Shown one piece after another: positions 13,469-21,101 of a DNA stretch of 21,101 bases. Location of the stretch: assembly GCA_045105075.1 (NCBI GenBank), contig JBGCDD010000168.1, positions 1 to 21,101 on the forward strand, given 5' to 3'. The first letter of the stretch is position 1. Every line of letters starts with the position of its first letter. Position numbers and translations under genes: made by a program. The notes under the pieces are model-generated. The model ran no database searches and was not told where the DNA came from. It was given only the letters and a program-made list of their open reading frames with translations. Source of the stretch: JBGCDD01 sp045105075 (GTDB lineage Bacteria; Pseudomonadota; Alphaproteobacteria; Rhodobacterales; Rhodobacteraceae).

Positions 13469-13696
13469 ATGGGCACAGTTGAGACACTTGCATCAGAGCT
13501 GGCCGAAGACACCATGTCGCTGATGAAAGACACCGGCAATGACCGCCTTTACGTTGAGGTCGGCGATGTTCTGGGGGCTGCGTCGCAGTCCCTGGAAGAA
13601 GCCTATCTGACCGAAGTGCGCGTGCGTCTTGCCGCGCGTGGCGCGCGCAATTTTTTGGCGAACAAACGCGCAGCGCTGCCAAAACCACCCGAGTGA
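13469..13696 (+). CDS. Hypothetical protein (75 aa)
   Basis: I do not recognise a family. ATG 13469 follows the hydrolase stop by one base, and the TGA overlaps the GTG start of the next gene by 4 nt (GTGA), so the gene is held in a tight chain and is likely real. The product is mostly helical in character and soluble. An acidic first half (SELAEDTMSLMKDTG) is followed by VEVGDVLGAASQSLEEAYLTEVRVRLAARGARNFL and a basic, proline-containing tail. There are no cysteines and no membrane segment. Confidence 0.7.
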   Translation: MGTVETLASELAEDTMSLMKDTGNDRLYVEVGDVLGAASQSLEEAYLTEVRVRLAARGARNFLANKRAALPKPPE

Positions 13697-14271
13697 CCAC
13701 CCGGCTCGAGGCGCAGTTCGCTTTTCTGGGCGAAATGGATCGGCTCAAATCAGTGTCGCGTGCCACGCTTTTGCATGACGGCTCGCGCGCGGAAAATTCG
13801 GCCGAACACAGCTGGCATATCATGCTGCACGCCCTGGTGCTGGCCGAACATGCGGATCCGCCCGTGCAAATCGATCATGTTTTGCGGCTGTTGATGGTGC
13901 ACGACATTGTCGAAATTGACGCAGGCGACGCCCCGATTCACGGTGTTTTTGATGCCGAGGCGCTGGCGCGCGCCGAAGCCAAAGCCGCAGATCGCCTGTT
14001 TGCTCTGTTGCCTTCAGACCAGACGCAACAGCTGCGTGCGTTGTGGGATGAATTTGAGGCGGCTCAAACCCCCGAGGCGCGGTTTGCAAAAGCCATCGAC
14101 CGGGTGCCCGCACCGCTGGCAAACATCGCGACGGGCGGTGGAAGCTGGCGCGACTACGGCGTGACGCTTGATCAGTTGGACACGCGCGTGGGTGTTCCCA
14201 TTGCCCGCGGTGCTCCCGCAATCTGGGGCTGGTTACGTCCTAAAATCCAGGCGTTCTTCAACGCATCCTAA
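13693..14271 (+). CDS. HD-domain hydrolase (YfbR-like 5'-nucleotidase family)
   Basis: The 192-aa protein has the metal-binding residues of the HD_3/YfbR-like group: His39 in ENSAEHSWH, His70-Asp71 in MVHDIVEIDAGD, and Asp136 in KAIDRV. Upstream RLKSVSR (17-23) matches the arginine-bearing segment that contacts the nucleotide phosphate in YfbR. Enzymes of this type remove phosphate from deoxyribonucleoside monophosphates or related compounds. The GTG start at 13693 overlaps the previous stop (GTGA), which decides it. Its stop TAA (14269-14271) overlaps the stop of the convergent DUF2059 gene. The catalytic residues are complete; the exact substrate is not known. Confidence 0.85.
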   Translation: MTTRLEAQFAFLGEMDRLKSVSRATLLHDGSRAENSAEHSWHIMLHALVLAEHADPPVQIDHVLRLLMVHDIVEIDAGDAPIHGVFDAEALARAEAKAADRLFALLPSDQTQQLRALWDEFEAAQTPEARFAKAIDRVPAPLANIATGGGSWRDYGVTLDQLDTRVGVPIARGAPAIWGWLRPKIQAFFNAS

Positions 14272-15083
14272 AGGTCGCTGGCGCCCATCGCCTGCGCCAC
14301 AGATCGCCCCAAAGCATAGGAAATCGCGCGGTACATGGCATCGAACCCGGCAAACAGCGCTGTGTTCAACGCTTGGCCCGCATCCGATTTGGAATAAGCG
14401 ACGTAAGCCTCAAGGTCGCTGTCACTGAGCGGTTGATAGGACATCATCAGATAGCTGAACACCCAGTTTTCCGTGTCTTCGCGCAGCCCTTCTTCGTCTT
14501 GCCACACTTGCGAGGTGATCTCGTTTTCGCTCATCTCGAGCCCACCGCCATCCACCAGGCCGCGATAGAACTCATAGTTCGAATTGAGCGCACCGGCCAC
14601 ATTCAGCTCGATCAGATCATTCGCCTCCACAAAAGCGCGCAACAGCGCAAGGCGTTGCGTTTTGGCCGTGCGCACCGATTGGAAGGCTTCAAGGGCCATG
14701 TCTTCAATGTCGGGTTCTGCCATCGCCACGCGACCGCTCAGTTCCAGCTCGACGATGCGGGTGCCAAGAGGCGACGCAAAGAACGCCGCAGACGGTGTGG
14801 CCTCTGCTTCGCTCAGCCGATCAATTGCCTGCGCCATTGCGTCTGCCATGTTTTGCGCGTCGTAAAGCCGCCGGATCTGGTCACGGTAATAACTGCCGGC
14901 ATCGCCGCCCAGCATATCTGTTTCCAACGTGTTGGCATAAACCAAGCCTTCGTCGCGCAGCACTTTGGCGACGTCATCCATACGAAGCAGATCGGCCAAG
15001 GACCTGTCGTCCTCCGCCCCGACCGGCAGGCTTAGTACAGTCCAGGCGGTCACAGCGCCAATCCAACGCCACATCATAGCCAT
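14268..15083 (-). CDS. DUF2059-like secreted protein, copy 2
   Basis: The 271-aa product starts with a signal peptide (WRWIGAVTAWTVLSLPVGA, cut likely near residue 23) and should reach the periplasm. The mature part is helical. It contains FFASPLGTRIVELE and, near the end, YVAYSKSDAGQALNTALFAGFDAM; the latter is the 'Y.S..G......' helical motif of DUF2059. The function of the family is unknown. The gene follows its tandem neighbour by 2 bp and shares a similar layout, so an old duplication is likely. Its stop TAG overlaps the stop of the convergent HD-domain gene by 3 bases. Confidence 0.75.
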   Translation of the reverse strand: MAMMWRWIGAVTAWTVLSLPVGAEDDRSLADLLRMDDVAKVLRDEGLVYANTLETDMLGGDAGSYYRDQIRRLYDAQNMADAMAQAIDRLSEAEATPSAAFFASPLGTRIVELELSGRVAMAEPDIEDMALEAFQSVRTAKTQRLALLRAFVEANDLIELNVAGALNSNYEFYRGLVDGGGLEMSENEITSQVWQDEEGLREDTENWVFSYLMMSYQPLSDSDLEAYVAYSKSDAGQALNTALFAGFDAMYRAISYALGRSVAQAMGASDL

Positions 15084-15085
15084 GC

Positions 15086-15940
15086 TCAGATATCCTGCCC
15101 GGGGTGCAACTCGGCCATGCGTCGCGCCAGTTCTTCGAAACGGTTGGCCATCACCTCGTATTGCACCGCGTTCAGCAGCTCGTAAACCCGCATCATCTGC
15201 GCCTCTTCCAACGCCTCTACATAGGCCAAAACGTCGTCATCGGAAAACCCGCGATACGTCTGGGCAGCGCCGGACAAAGCGGATTTCTGAATGGCGCGGC
15301 GCATTTCGCCCTCGCGCGATTTAAAAAACGCCCGTAACTCATTGGCATCCATACGCAACTCGACAACACCGGCGGCGCTGGCTGACATCAAAAACCGCAC
15401 TTGAATTTCCTGCAAGGCCCGCAAGCTCGAGCCTGACACATCAATCGCGCGCGTCATTCGATTTATCAGCTCAAGACGTGGGCTGCCGGTGCGCACCATA
15501 TCTGCAATCAGCGCCTCGCCGCCTGCCCGCTTGGCATCATCGTCTGTCTCCATGTGAGATGCATTTTCCGCTACAACCAGACGTTGACCCAGATCGCTGG
15601 CGTAAAACGCCGCGGCATGGTTGAGCAAGTCATCGCTCAGCGTCGCCTCCAGAATATCAAGCGCCATCTTACGCATAACGCCTGTGTCAAACACCTCATC
15701 CGTCAGCCGGTTCCAATCAGAACCAAACGCGTTGGAATCCATGCCAAGCATTTCCGGCGCCGAGGCGGCACTGAGCGCGATACTGTCCAACGCCACATCA
15801 AATCCGGTGATTTCAAGAAAAGCCTGGATCCTGTCGCGATCGCCAGCTTTGGCGATACTTGTCACAGCAATCAGGGCACTCAAAGCCAGAACAAAAACCG
15901 GAAAACGGGCGAAAGCGGGGTAAAATCTCTGATATCTCAT
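15086..15940 (-). CDS. DUF2059-like secreted protein, copy 1
   Basis: The 284-aa product has a signal peptide (hydrophobic core FPVFVLALSALIAVT, cleavage likely after SIAKA) and a helical mature part. AAFYASDLGQRLVVAENAS near residue 113 parallels FFASPLGTRIVELE in copy 2, and DDDVLAYVEALEEAQMMRVYELLNAV near the end parallels the C-terminal helix there. I chose ATG 15940; a GTG two codons upstream is possible. No strong ribosome site is seen. It is the first gene of a two-gene unit and lies 123 bp from the divergent tRNA-Ser. The function is unknown. Confidence 0.75.
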   Translation of the reverse strand: MRYQRFYPAFARFPVFVLALSALIAVTSIAKAGDRDRIQAFLEITGFDVALDSIALSAASAPEMLGMDSNAFGSDWNRLTDEVFDTGVMRKMALDILEATLSDDLLNHAAAFYASDLGQRLVVAENASHMETDDDAKRAGGEALIADMVRTGSPRLELINRMTRAIDVSGSSLRALQEIQVRFLMSASAAGVVELRMDANELRAFFKSREGEMRRAIQKSALSGAAQTYRGFSDDDVLAYVEALEEAQMMRVYELLNAVQYEVMANRFEELARRMAELHPGQDI

Positions 15941-16015
15941 GACCACAATCGTAAGGCATTTGGATGCGCGGGCAATCTAAAATCACGTGATCGCGCTCTC
16001 ATGTCAGATGCCCTC

Positions 16016-16044
16016 TTGCCAGTTTGCACTTTGCCCGCTAATCA
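16016..16044 (+). promoter_or_regulatory. Possible tRNA-Ser promoter
   Basis: TTGCCA (16016-16021) and TAATCA (16039-16044) are spaced by 17 bases and end 18 bases before the tRNA-Ser 5' end. The spacing is ideal but the -10 box is only a fair match. Confidence 0.4.
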
Positions 16045-16062
16045 AACGCTCCAGACCCCCGC

Positions 16063-16152
16063 GGAGAGGTGCCGGAGTGGTCGAACGGGGCGGTCTCGAA
16101 AACCGTTGTGGGTGCAAGCCCACCCAGGGTTCGAATCCCTGTCTCTCCGCCA
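16063..16152 (+). tRNA. tRNA-Ser (anticodon CGA)
   Basis: A class II tRNA of 90 nt including encoded CCA. Acceptor strands GGAGAGG and CTCTCC pair, the anticodon stem GCGGT/ACCGT closes loop CTCGAAA with anticodon CGA (reads UCG serine codons), a long variable arm follows, and the T arm CAGGG-TTCGAAT-CCCTG is perfect. No integrase or broken copy is seen beside it. Confidence 0.95.
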
Positions 16153-16214
16153 TCATTCCCTTTGTGTCTTGTGATCCCCTTAACGGGCCCATTGGGCTGG
16201 CGATCTTGGCCATG

Positions 16215-16238
16215 TTCCGCAGCGTCAGAGTTGCGGAA
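16215..16238. other. Inverted repeat in the tRNA-Ser to ligase gap
   Basis: TTCCGCA (16215-16221) and TGCGGAA (16232-16238) form a 7-bp stem with a 10-nt loop. A second, weaker stem (GCCCA/TGGGC, about 16275-16293) follows. There is no T-run, so a terminator is not supported; the role is unknown. The rest of the 243-bp gap (16153-16395) shows no gene and no convincing promoter. Confidence 0.3.
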
Positions 16239-16395
16239 TTCAGTTTCGTCATGCGGTATTGGCATCACAAATAAAGCCCATTACACTTGGGCAAAGTGCA
16301 GCGTTACGCCGATCACCACGCATGGTTCTGGTTGTCGCTGTGGGGAGGGGAATTCAGATGGACCACGTGTCGCACCGCCGTGAAAAAGGCGCGCT

Positions 16396-18102
16396 ATGAC
16401 TGCGCTGAGCTATGAACAGGCCGCTGCGCATGTTACCGGAACCAATCCGACATTCGAAGTCACACAAGCGGATATTCGTGGCGTAACCTTCAATGTTTTC
16501 AAGAATATACCACCCCATGTTCCTGCCCTTTTGCAGGCCAGCCATCCCGCGCATGACGACGGAAAAGCCGAGTATCTGGTGTTTGAAGACCAAAGCTGGA
16601 CCTTCGATGCGTTCTGCCAGGACGTCAAAGCGCTGGCCCACAGCTTGCGCCGCGATCATGGCGTGATCAAAGGCCAGCCCGTCGCCATTGCGATGCGGAA
16701 TTGCCCGGAATTGTTAATGCTGGTTCTGGCCATTTCATCGGTTGGCGCGGTGACTGTTTTCGTCAACGCCTGGTGGACCACGCAAGAACTGGATTATGCG
16801 CTGAAGGACAGTCGCGCCCGTCTGATCTTTGCCGACAAAGACCGCGCCGAGCGCCTGCAACCGCTGGTCACGCCGTTGTCGCTGCGGGTGATTGGCGTGC
16901 GGGACGGTGAAACATCTGACGCAAACGGCATTGAGCACATGCTGTCCGGCGGCGCGACTCTCGACTGGCCGACGCTGGATCTGGACACTGATGACGATTT
17001 TGCCATCATGTATTCCTCGGGCACTACAGGGCACCCCAAGGGCGTCGTCCAGACCCATCGCGGTGCGGTGAATGCCGTGTTTACGTGGTTAATGCAGGCA
17101 GTGATGGCGCCGCTGATCGACCCGCCTGCCGCGGATGCGCCCGAGGCCCGCCGCCCTGCCGTGTTGATCGTCACGCCCCTGTTTCATGTTACTGCGACCC
17201 ATCCCATGTTTTTGCTAAGCCTGCCCGCTGGCGCCAAACTGGCGGTGATGGCGAAATGGGATGCGGACCGCGCGATCGACATTATCCAATCCGAAAACAT
17301 AACCCGTTTTCTGGGCGTGCCGACGCAATCGGCCGATCTGCTGGCCGCCGCAGAACGGCGCGGCGTCACTTTGGACACGCTGGATTTTCTGGGTTCAGGC
17401 GGGGCAAAGCGCCCGGCGGCGCAGGTCGGTTCTTTGGCCAAACGTTTTCCCAATGCATCCGTTGCACCGGGCTGGGGTATGACCGAAACCAACGCCAACG
17501 GAATTGGCATGGCCGGGCCCGATTACGAACAGCGCCCCGGGTCAGCGGGCCGCCTTTACCCACCCATTCAACAGCTTCGGTTTCTGGACGATGACGGGAA
17601 CGACGTGGCCCAGGGTGAAATCGGTGAGATCACTGTAAAAAGTCCGTGTAACATGCGCTGTTACCTCAACAAACCTGATGCGACGGCAGAGACAATGCAG
17701 GACGGATGGCTGCGGACAGGTGATCTGGGCATGATCGACGAAAGCGGATTTGTCACCATCGTGGATCGCAAGAAAAACATCATCATTCGCGGTGGCGAAA
17801 ACATCGCTTGTCTGGATGTCGAAGGTGCGCTGCACCGCCACCCAGACGTGGCCGAAGCCTGTGCCTTTTCTGTGCCCCATGACCGCTTGGGCGAAGTTGT
17901 TGGCGCGGCCGTACAGCTTAAATCCGGAACCACGCTCGACGCCAATACTCTGCGCGAATTCCTGACCGGTCACATCGCACGCTTTAAAATCCCCGAACAC
18001 TTGTGGTTCCAGGCCACCCCCCTGACGCGCGGCGCAACCGACAAGATTGACCGACGCGCGTTGCGCGCTCTGTGCCTGGACGCGCGCGGGTCTGCGCAAT
18101 GA
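16396..18102 (+). CDS. AMP-forming acyl-CoA synthetase / fatty-acid-CoA ligase-like protein
   Basis: This enzyme would adenylate a carboxylic acid with ATP and pass it to CoA. The 568-aa product carries the ANL-superfamily motifs in order: the P-loop YSSGTTGHPKGVVQTHRG (206-223), GWGMTETNANG, TGDLGMIDESGFVTIVDRKKNIIIRGGENI with the hinge, and the catalytic lysine in GATDKIDRRAL near the C-terminus. The substrate could be a medium- or long-chain fatty acid or another acid; motifs do not tell. No strong ribosome site is seen before ATG 16396. It precedes an acyl-CoA dehydrogenase and two dehydrogenases, with a 136-bp gap, so a shared catabolic role is likely. Confidence 0.9.
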   Translation: MTALSYEQAAAHVTGTNPTFEVTQADIRGVTFNVFKNIPPHVPALLQASHPAHDDGKAEYLVFEDQSWTFDAFCQDVKALAHSLRRDHGVIKGQPVAIAMRNCPELLMLVLAISSVGAVTVFVNAWWTTQELDYALKDSRARLIFADKDRAERLQPLVTPLSLRVIGVRDGETSDANGIEHMLSGGATLDWPTLDLDTDDDFAIMYSSGTTGHPKGVVQTHRGAVNAVFTWLMQAVMAPLIDPPAADAPEARRPAVLIVTPLFHVTATHPMFLLSLPAGAKLAVMAKWDADRAIDIIQSENITRFLGVPTQSADLLAAAERRGVTLDTLDFLGSGGAKRPAAQVGSLAKRFPNASVAPGWGMTETNANGIGMAGPDYEQRPGSAGRLYPPIQQLRFLDDDGNDVAQGEIGEITVKSPCNMRCYLNKPDATAETMQDGWLRTGDLGMIDESGFVTIVDRKKNIIIRGGENIACLDVEGALHRHPDVAEACAFSVPHDRLGEVVGAAVQLKSGTTLDANTLREFLTGHIARFKIPEHLWFQATPLTRGATDKIDRRALRALCLDARGSAQ

Positions 18103-18238
18103 ACCTGCTCAACCAAAAGACGTTGCGGCAAGCTGGCCTGATCCGCTGGACGCGCACCGCATTGGGCTCGAAGATGTAACACAACTCACCAAACAAAATG
18201 TGCCCATTAGGGTTAACCGCTGAAGAGGATACTGTCCC

Positions 18239-19540
18239 ATGTCGATGGCAAATCACCCCCCTGAAATGAACAATCTGGCGATGTCAGAAAAGGCGCGCCC
18301 ACTGCTGGACGCCGTGGTCAAGCACATCGTGGAAAATGTTGATCCGATCACCGAGGAGTATTTCCGTCTCGGCGAAGGCCGCGCCAACCGTTGGTCGCAT
18401 GCGCCGGGCCAATTGGAGCTGTTGCAAACCGCCAAAGACAAAGCCCGCGAAAACGGGTTGTGGAACTTTTTCCTGCCAAATGCGGAAACCGGCGAAGGGC
18501 TTTCCAACCTCGACTATGCCTACATCGCCGCCGAGCTGGGCAAAAACCCGCTGGCCTCGGAAACGCTGAACTGTTCCGCGCCCGACACCGGCAACATGGA
18601 AGTGCTGGAGCGCGTCGGCACGGCTGAACAGAAAGAAAAATGGCTCAAGCCACTTCTGGCGGGTGAAATCCGCTCGGCCTATGCGATGACAGAGCCGGGC
18701 GTGGCCAGCTCGGACGCCAAGAACATCGCCACATCTGCGGTGCTTGAGGGCGACGAATGGGTGATCAACGGCGAGAAATTTTATATCTCCGGCGCCGGCG
18801 ATCCGCGCTGTAAGATCATGATCACAATGGTCAAAACCTCGCCAGACGCGGAACGCTTTAAACAACAAAGCCAGATCCTTGTGCCCATCGACACGCCTGG
18901 TGTGACCATCATTGGACCGATGCATGTCTTCGGCCAGGACGACGCACCCCACGGCCACATGCACATCAAGTTTGAAAATGTGCGCGTGCCGGCCACCAAC
19001 ATGCTTCTAGGCGAAGGTCGCGGATTTGAGATCTCGCAACTGCGCCTTGGACCAGGGCGGATCCATCACTGCATGCGTTCGATCGGTGCTGCGGAAAAGG
19101 CGCTGGATATGATGCTGGACCGTGCCATCAGCCGCGAGGCGTTTGGCAAAAAAATCATCGATCTCGGCAAGAACATGGAACTGGTCAGCCGCGCGCGCAT
19201 CGACATCGAGGCCATGCGGATGATGGTGCTGAAGGGCGCGCGTGCCATGGATGTGCTGGGCAACAAAGAGGCCCGCATCTGGGTGAGCGCGGTCAAGGCG
19301 CTGGTGCCAGAGCGGGTGTGCGAGATCATCGATCAGGCCATGCAGGTGCATGGTGCCGCCGGTATTTCGCAATGGTTCCCGCTGGCGGACATGAACACCG
19401 GTCAACGCACGCTGCGGCTGGCCGATGGCCCAGACGAGGTGCACCATGCCGTGGTGGCCCGCGCCGAGGTGAAAACCTTTCAAAACTCGAACCAGCGCCG
19501 CCCCGGTATGACCGCTGGCAGCAAGTTTGCGGGGCCGTAA
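18239..19540 (+). CDS. Acyl-CoA dehydrogenase, ACAD10/11-like
   Basis: This FAD enzyme would introduce a 2,3-double bond into an acyl-CoA and pass electrons to ETF. The 433-aa product has SAYAMTEPGVASSDAKNI (146-163), the acyl-CoA dehydrogenase signature, IHHCMRSIGAAEKALDMM (275-292), and HGAAGISQWFPLADM (371-385) followed by LRLADGPDEVH. The last two resemble the ACAD10/11 group. In that group the position after ISQ is commonly acidic; here it is Trp378, so the base cannot be named from sequence. ATG 18239 is supported by AGAGGA about 10 bases upstream; ATG 18245 is also possible. The stop overlaps the next start as TAATG. Confidence 0.9.
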   Translation: MSMANHPPEMNNLAMSEKARPLLDAVVKHIVENVDPITEEYFRLGEGRANRWSHAPGQLELLQTAKDKARENGLWNFFLPNAETGEGLSNLDYAYIAAELGKNPLASETLNCSAPDTGNMEVLERVGTAEQKEKWLKPLLAGEIRSAYAMTEPGVASSDAKNIATSAVLEGDEWVINGEKFYISGAGDPRCKIMITMVKTSPDAERFKQQSQILVPIDTPGVTIIGPMHVFGQDDAPHGHMHIKFENVRVPATNMLLGEGRGFEISQLRLGPGRIHHCMRSIGAAEKALDMMLDRAISREAFGKKIIDLGKNMELVSRARIDIEAMRMMVLKGARAMDVLGNKEARIWVSAVKALVPERVCEIIDQAMQVHGAAGISQWFPLADMNTGQRTLRLADGPDEVHHAVVARAEVKTFQNSNQRRPGMTAGSKFAGP

Positions 19541-20313
19541 TGTCTGGCATTTTTGATCTGACGGGTAAGGTGGCGCTGTTGACCGGCGCCTCCAAAGGCA
19601 TGGGCTTGGCGATGGCCACGGGGTTGGCGAAACATGGCGCCACAGTGGTGATCTCGGCGCGCAAAATGGACCAGCTGGAAAACGCCGTTGAGGTAATCAA
19701 CACGGCCGCGGGGCGCGATTGCGCCCTGCCCGTCAGCTGCAACATCGCCGAAAAGGACCAGATTGCAGCGTTGGTCGAAACCGCGCAGAGCAAGGCGGGT
19801 CCGGTTGATATTGTGGTCGGCAACGCCGGGGTGAACCCCTATTATGGCGCAATCCATGACATTTCCGATGACGCCTATGAACGTACGATGGCCGCCAACG
19901 TGCAATCCAACCTGTGGTTGGCGCAAATGGTGCTGGACGATATGAAGGCCAAGGGCGGTGGCTCGATGATGTTTACCTCATCGATTGGGGCCTTCAAGCC
20001 ATCCGATACCCTGGGCACCTATGGCATGTCGAAACTGGCGCTGATCGGATTGGTGCGCAATCTGGCCACCGAATACGGCCCTCACGGCGTTCGGGTGAAT
20101 GCGATTTGTCCCGGCTTGGTCAAAACCGACTTTGCCCGTGCCTTGTGGGACGATCCGGCGGTGGAAGCGAAATACAACAAAACCATCCCGATGCGCCGCT
20201 TGGGTCAACCCGAGGATTTCACCGGGCTTGCTGTGTTTCTTGCCTCGGACTCCAGCCAATACATGACTGGACAGGCGCTGACCGTCTGTGGCGGTTCGAG
20301 CATGTGGTCATAA
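19540..20313 (+). CDS. Short-chain dehydrogenase/reductase 1
   Basis: A classical SDR of 257 aa that would oxidise or reduce a hydroxyl/keto group with NAD(P). The Rossmann motif is TGASKGMG (15-22), the structural NAG is at 95-97, Ser147/148 lies in FTSSIG and the catalytic pair is Tyr161-Lys165 (YGMSK). The basic Arg41-Lys42 after strand 2 hints at NADP, but this is weak. The start ATG 19540 overlaps the dehydrogenase stop by one base, which outweighs an open extension upstream. A beta-oxidation-like 3-hydroxyacyl-CoA dehydrogenase role would fit the neighbours but is inferred. Confidence 0.9.
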   Translation: MSGIFDLTGKVALLTGASKGMGLAMATGLAKHGATVVISARKMDQLENAVEVINTAAGRDCALPVSCNIAEKDQIAALVETAQSKAGPVDIVVGNAGVNPYYGAIHDISDDAYERTMAANVQSNLWLAQMVLDDMKAKGGGSMMFTSSIGAFKPSDTLGTYGMSKLALIGLVRNLATEYGPHGVRVNAICPGLVKTDFARALWDDPAVEAKYNKTIPMRRLGQPEDFTGLAVFLASDSSQYMTGQALTVCGGSSMWS

Positions 20314-20324
20314 GGAGCGAAACG

Positions 20325-21095
20325 ATGGAGCTGAAAGACAAGATAATCGTGGTCACCGGTGCTGCCAGTGGGATCGGGCGGGCCATGGCGATCCGTTATG
20401 CGGCCGAAGACGCCAAAATGGTCGTCTGCGCCGATTTGAACGGCGAAGGAGCTGCAGAAACTGCGAGCCAGATCAATGGTGTCTCCTTTGAAGTTAATGT
20501 AGGACGTGAAGAAGACATCACCGCAATGATCGATAAGGTTGAAGCCGAAATTGGTCCAATTGATCTGTTTTGTTCAAACGCCGGAATCTCGGTCGCGGGA
20601 GGCGTTGAGTCTTCAAACGACGATTGGCAACGCATCTGGGACATCAACGTGATGTCACATGTCTGGGCTGCGCGGCATTTGATTCCGTTGATGAAGGCAC
20701 GCGGCGGAGGCTATCTGTTAAACACATCGTCTGCTGCTGGACTGTTGAACCAGGTCGGATCAGCGCCTTATGGTGTGACCAAACACGCCGCCGTAGGTCT
20801 TGCTGAATGGCTGGCGATGAGCCACGGCGACGATGGGATCAAAGTGTCAGTGCTGTGCCCGCAAGCAGTGCGCACCGAGATGACGCGTGGGCACGAAGAT
20901 CATGTGGCCGCCATTGACGGCATGATGGAGCCTGAACCTGTGGCCGAAGCCTGTGTGCAAACCATTCGCGCCGAGACGTTTTTGGTGCTGCCACATCCCG
21001 AAGTGCTGAGCTATATGCGCAACAAATCGGACAACTATGACAAGTGGATTGGCGGGATGCGCAAGTTGAACCGGCGGTTTGGTGGATTTGAGTGA
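20325..21095 (+). CDS. Short-chain dehydrogenase/reductase 2
   Basis: A second classical SDR, 256 aa. It has TGAASGIG (11-18), Asp37 after strand 2 (VVCADLNG), which favours NAD over NADP, SNAG (84-87), Ser135/136 in NTSSAAG and the catalytic Tyr149-Lys153 (YGVTK). ATG 20325 is decided by AAGGAG seven bases upstream; an open frame running further upstream is only overlap with the previous gene. It follows SDR 1 by 11 bp. It is not a close copy of SDR 1, so it probably acts on another step or stereoisomer. The gene ends six bases before the window does. Confidence 0.9.
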   Translation: MELKDKIIVVTGAASGIGRAMAIRYAAEDAKMVVCADLNGEGAAETASQINGVSFEVNVGREEDITAMIDKVEAEIGPIDLFCSNAGISVAGGVESSNDDWQRIWDINVMSHVWAARHLIPLMKARGGGYLLNTSSAAGLLNQVGSAPYGVTKHAAVGLAEWLAMSHGDDGIKVSVLCPQAVRTEMTRGHEDHVAAIDGMMEPEPVAEACVQTIRAETFLVLPHPEVLSYMRNKSDNYDKWIGGMRKLNRRFGGFE

Positions 21096-21101
21096 CGTCT
21101 T

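Noticed and set aside
12730..13539. 269-aa open frame antisense to the hydrolase
   Set aside because: The plus strand holds a complete catalytic-triad hydrolase; the antisense frame shows no domain.
18099..18223. Short frames in the gap after the ligase (26 codons from ATG 18099; a second frame open to TGA 18221)
   Set aside because: The first overlaps the ligase stop as ATGA, which is suggestive, but it is very short and resembles nothing. The second has coding-like codons but no usable start codon. A degraded small gene cannot be excluded.
19318..19539. N-terminal extension of SDR 1
   Set aside because: The extension is a shadow of the acyl-CoA dehydrogenase C-terminus; the TAATG junction at 19538-19542 fits the true start.
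19914..20324. N-terminal extension of SDR 2 by 137 codons
   Set aside because: It overlaps SDR 1 in another frame, while ATG 20325 has AAGGAG at the right distance and starts a standard SDR.

Overview
The window looks like chromosomal DNA of a marine alphaproteobacterium of the Rhodobacteraceae (Roseobacter group). The grounds are an isc-suf operon led by an Rrf2/IscR regulator without the usual cluster cysteines, a GC-rich coding style with dense ATGA/TGATG gene overlaps, and an extragenic hairpin motif that I recall as common in this family. The assignment rests on recognition, not on a database search.

Region 1 (1-2280) is a graveyard of mobile DNA. A tyrosine-integrase pseudogene on the minus strand is interrupted by an IS3-family relic (616-1144, 12-bp terminal inverted repeats). 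The relic has lost most of its transposase and has itself received two short palindromic inserts that share the same ends. Next to it is a tRNA-Arg gene cut in two at its anticodon loop: the 3' part, with its own terminator, is at 1391-1489, and the 5' part, with its own promoter, is at 2193-2274. A 13-base sequence is present at both cut ends, as expected of attL/attR. The roughly 700 bp between them hold a second integrase start, short repeats and an intact tRNA-Arg(CCG).

Region 2 (2288-12733) is a minus-strand isc-suf gene cluster for Fe-S cluster assembly. In transcription order it runs: iscR, an IscS/NifS-type cysteine desulfurase, sufB, a 67-aa membrane protein, a YbjQ-family protein, an FkbM-type methyltransferase, a 166-aa membrane protein, a second methyltransferase-fold protein, sufC, sufD, two Yip1-like membrane proteins and sufS. 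Most junctions overlap by 1-8 nt. The sufT and sufA genes I would expect after sufS are absent; the broken tRNA lies there instead.

Region 3 (12734-16152) holds a divergent trio (alpha/beta hydrolase, a 75-aa protein, an HD-domain hydrolase), two tandem secreted DUF2059-like proteins on the minus strand, and tRNA-Ser(CGA).

Region 4 (16396-21095) is a plus-strand set for acyl-CoA metabolism: an AMP-forming acyl-CoA synthetase, an ACAD10/11-like acyl-CoA dehydrogenase and two short-chain dehydrogenases, the last three tightly linked. Together they could activate a carboxylic acid, desaturate the CoA ester and oxidise a hydroxyl intermediate; the substrate is unknown.

The least explained items are the split tRNA with its miniature element, the palindromic units inside the IS relic, and the non-Suf genes built into the suf operon.
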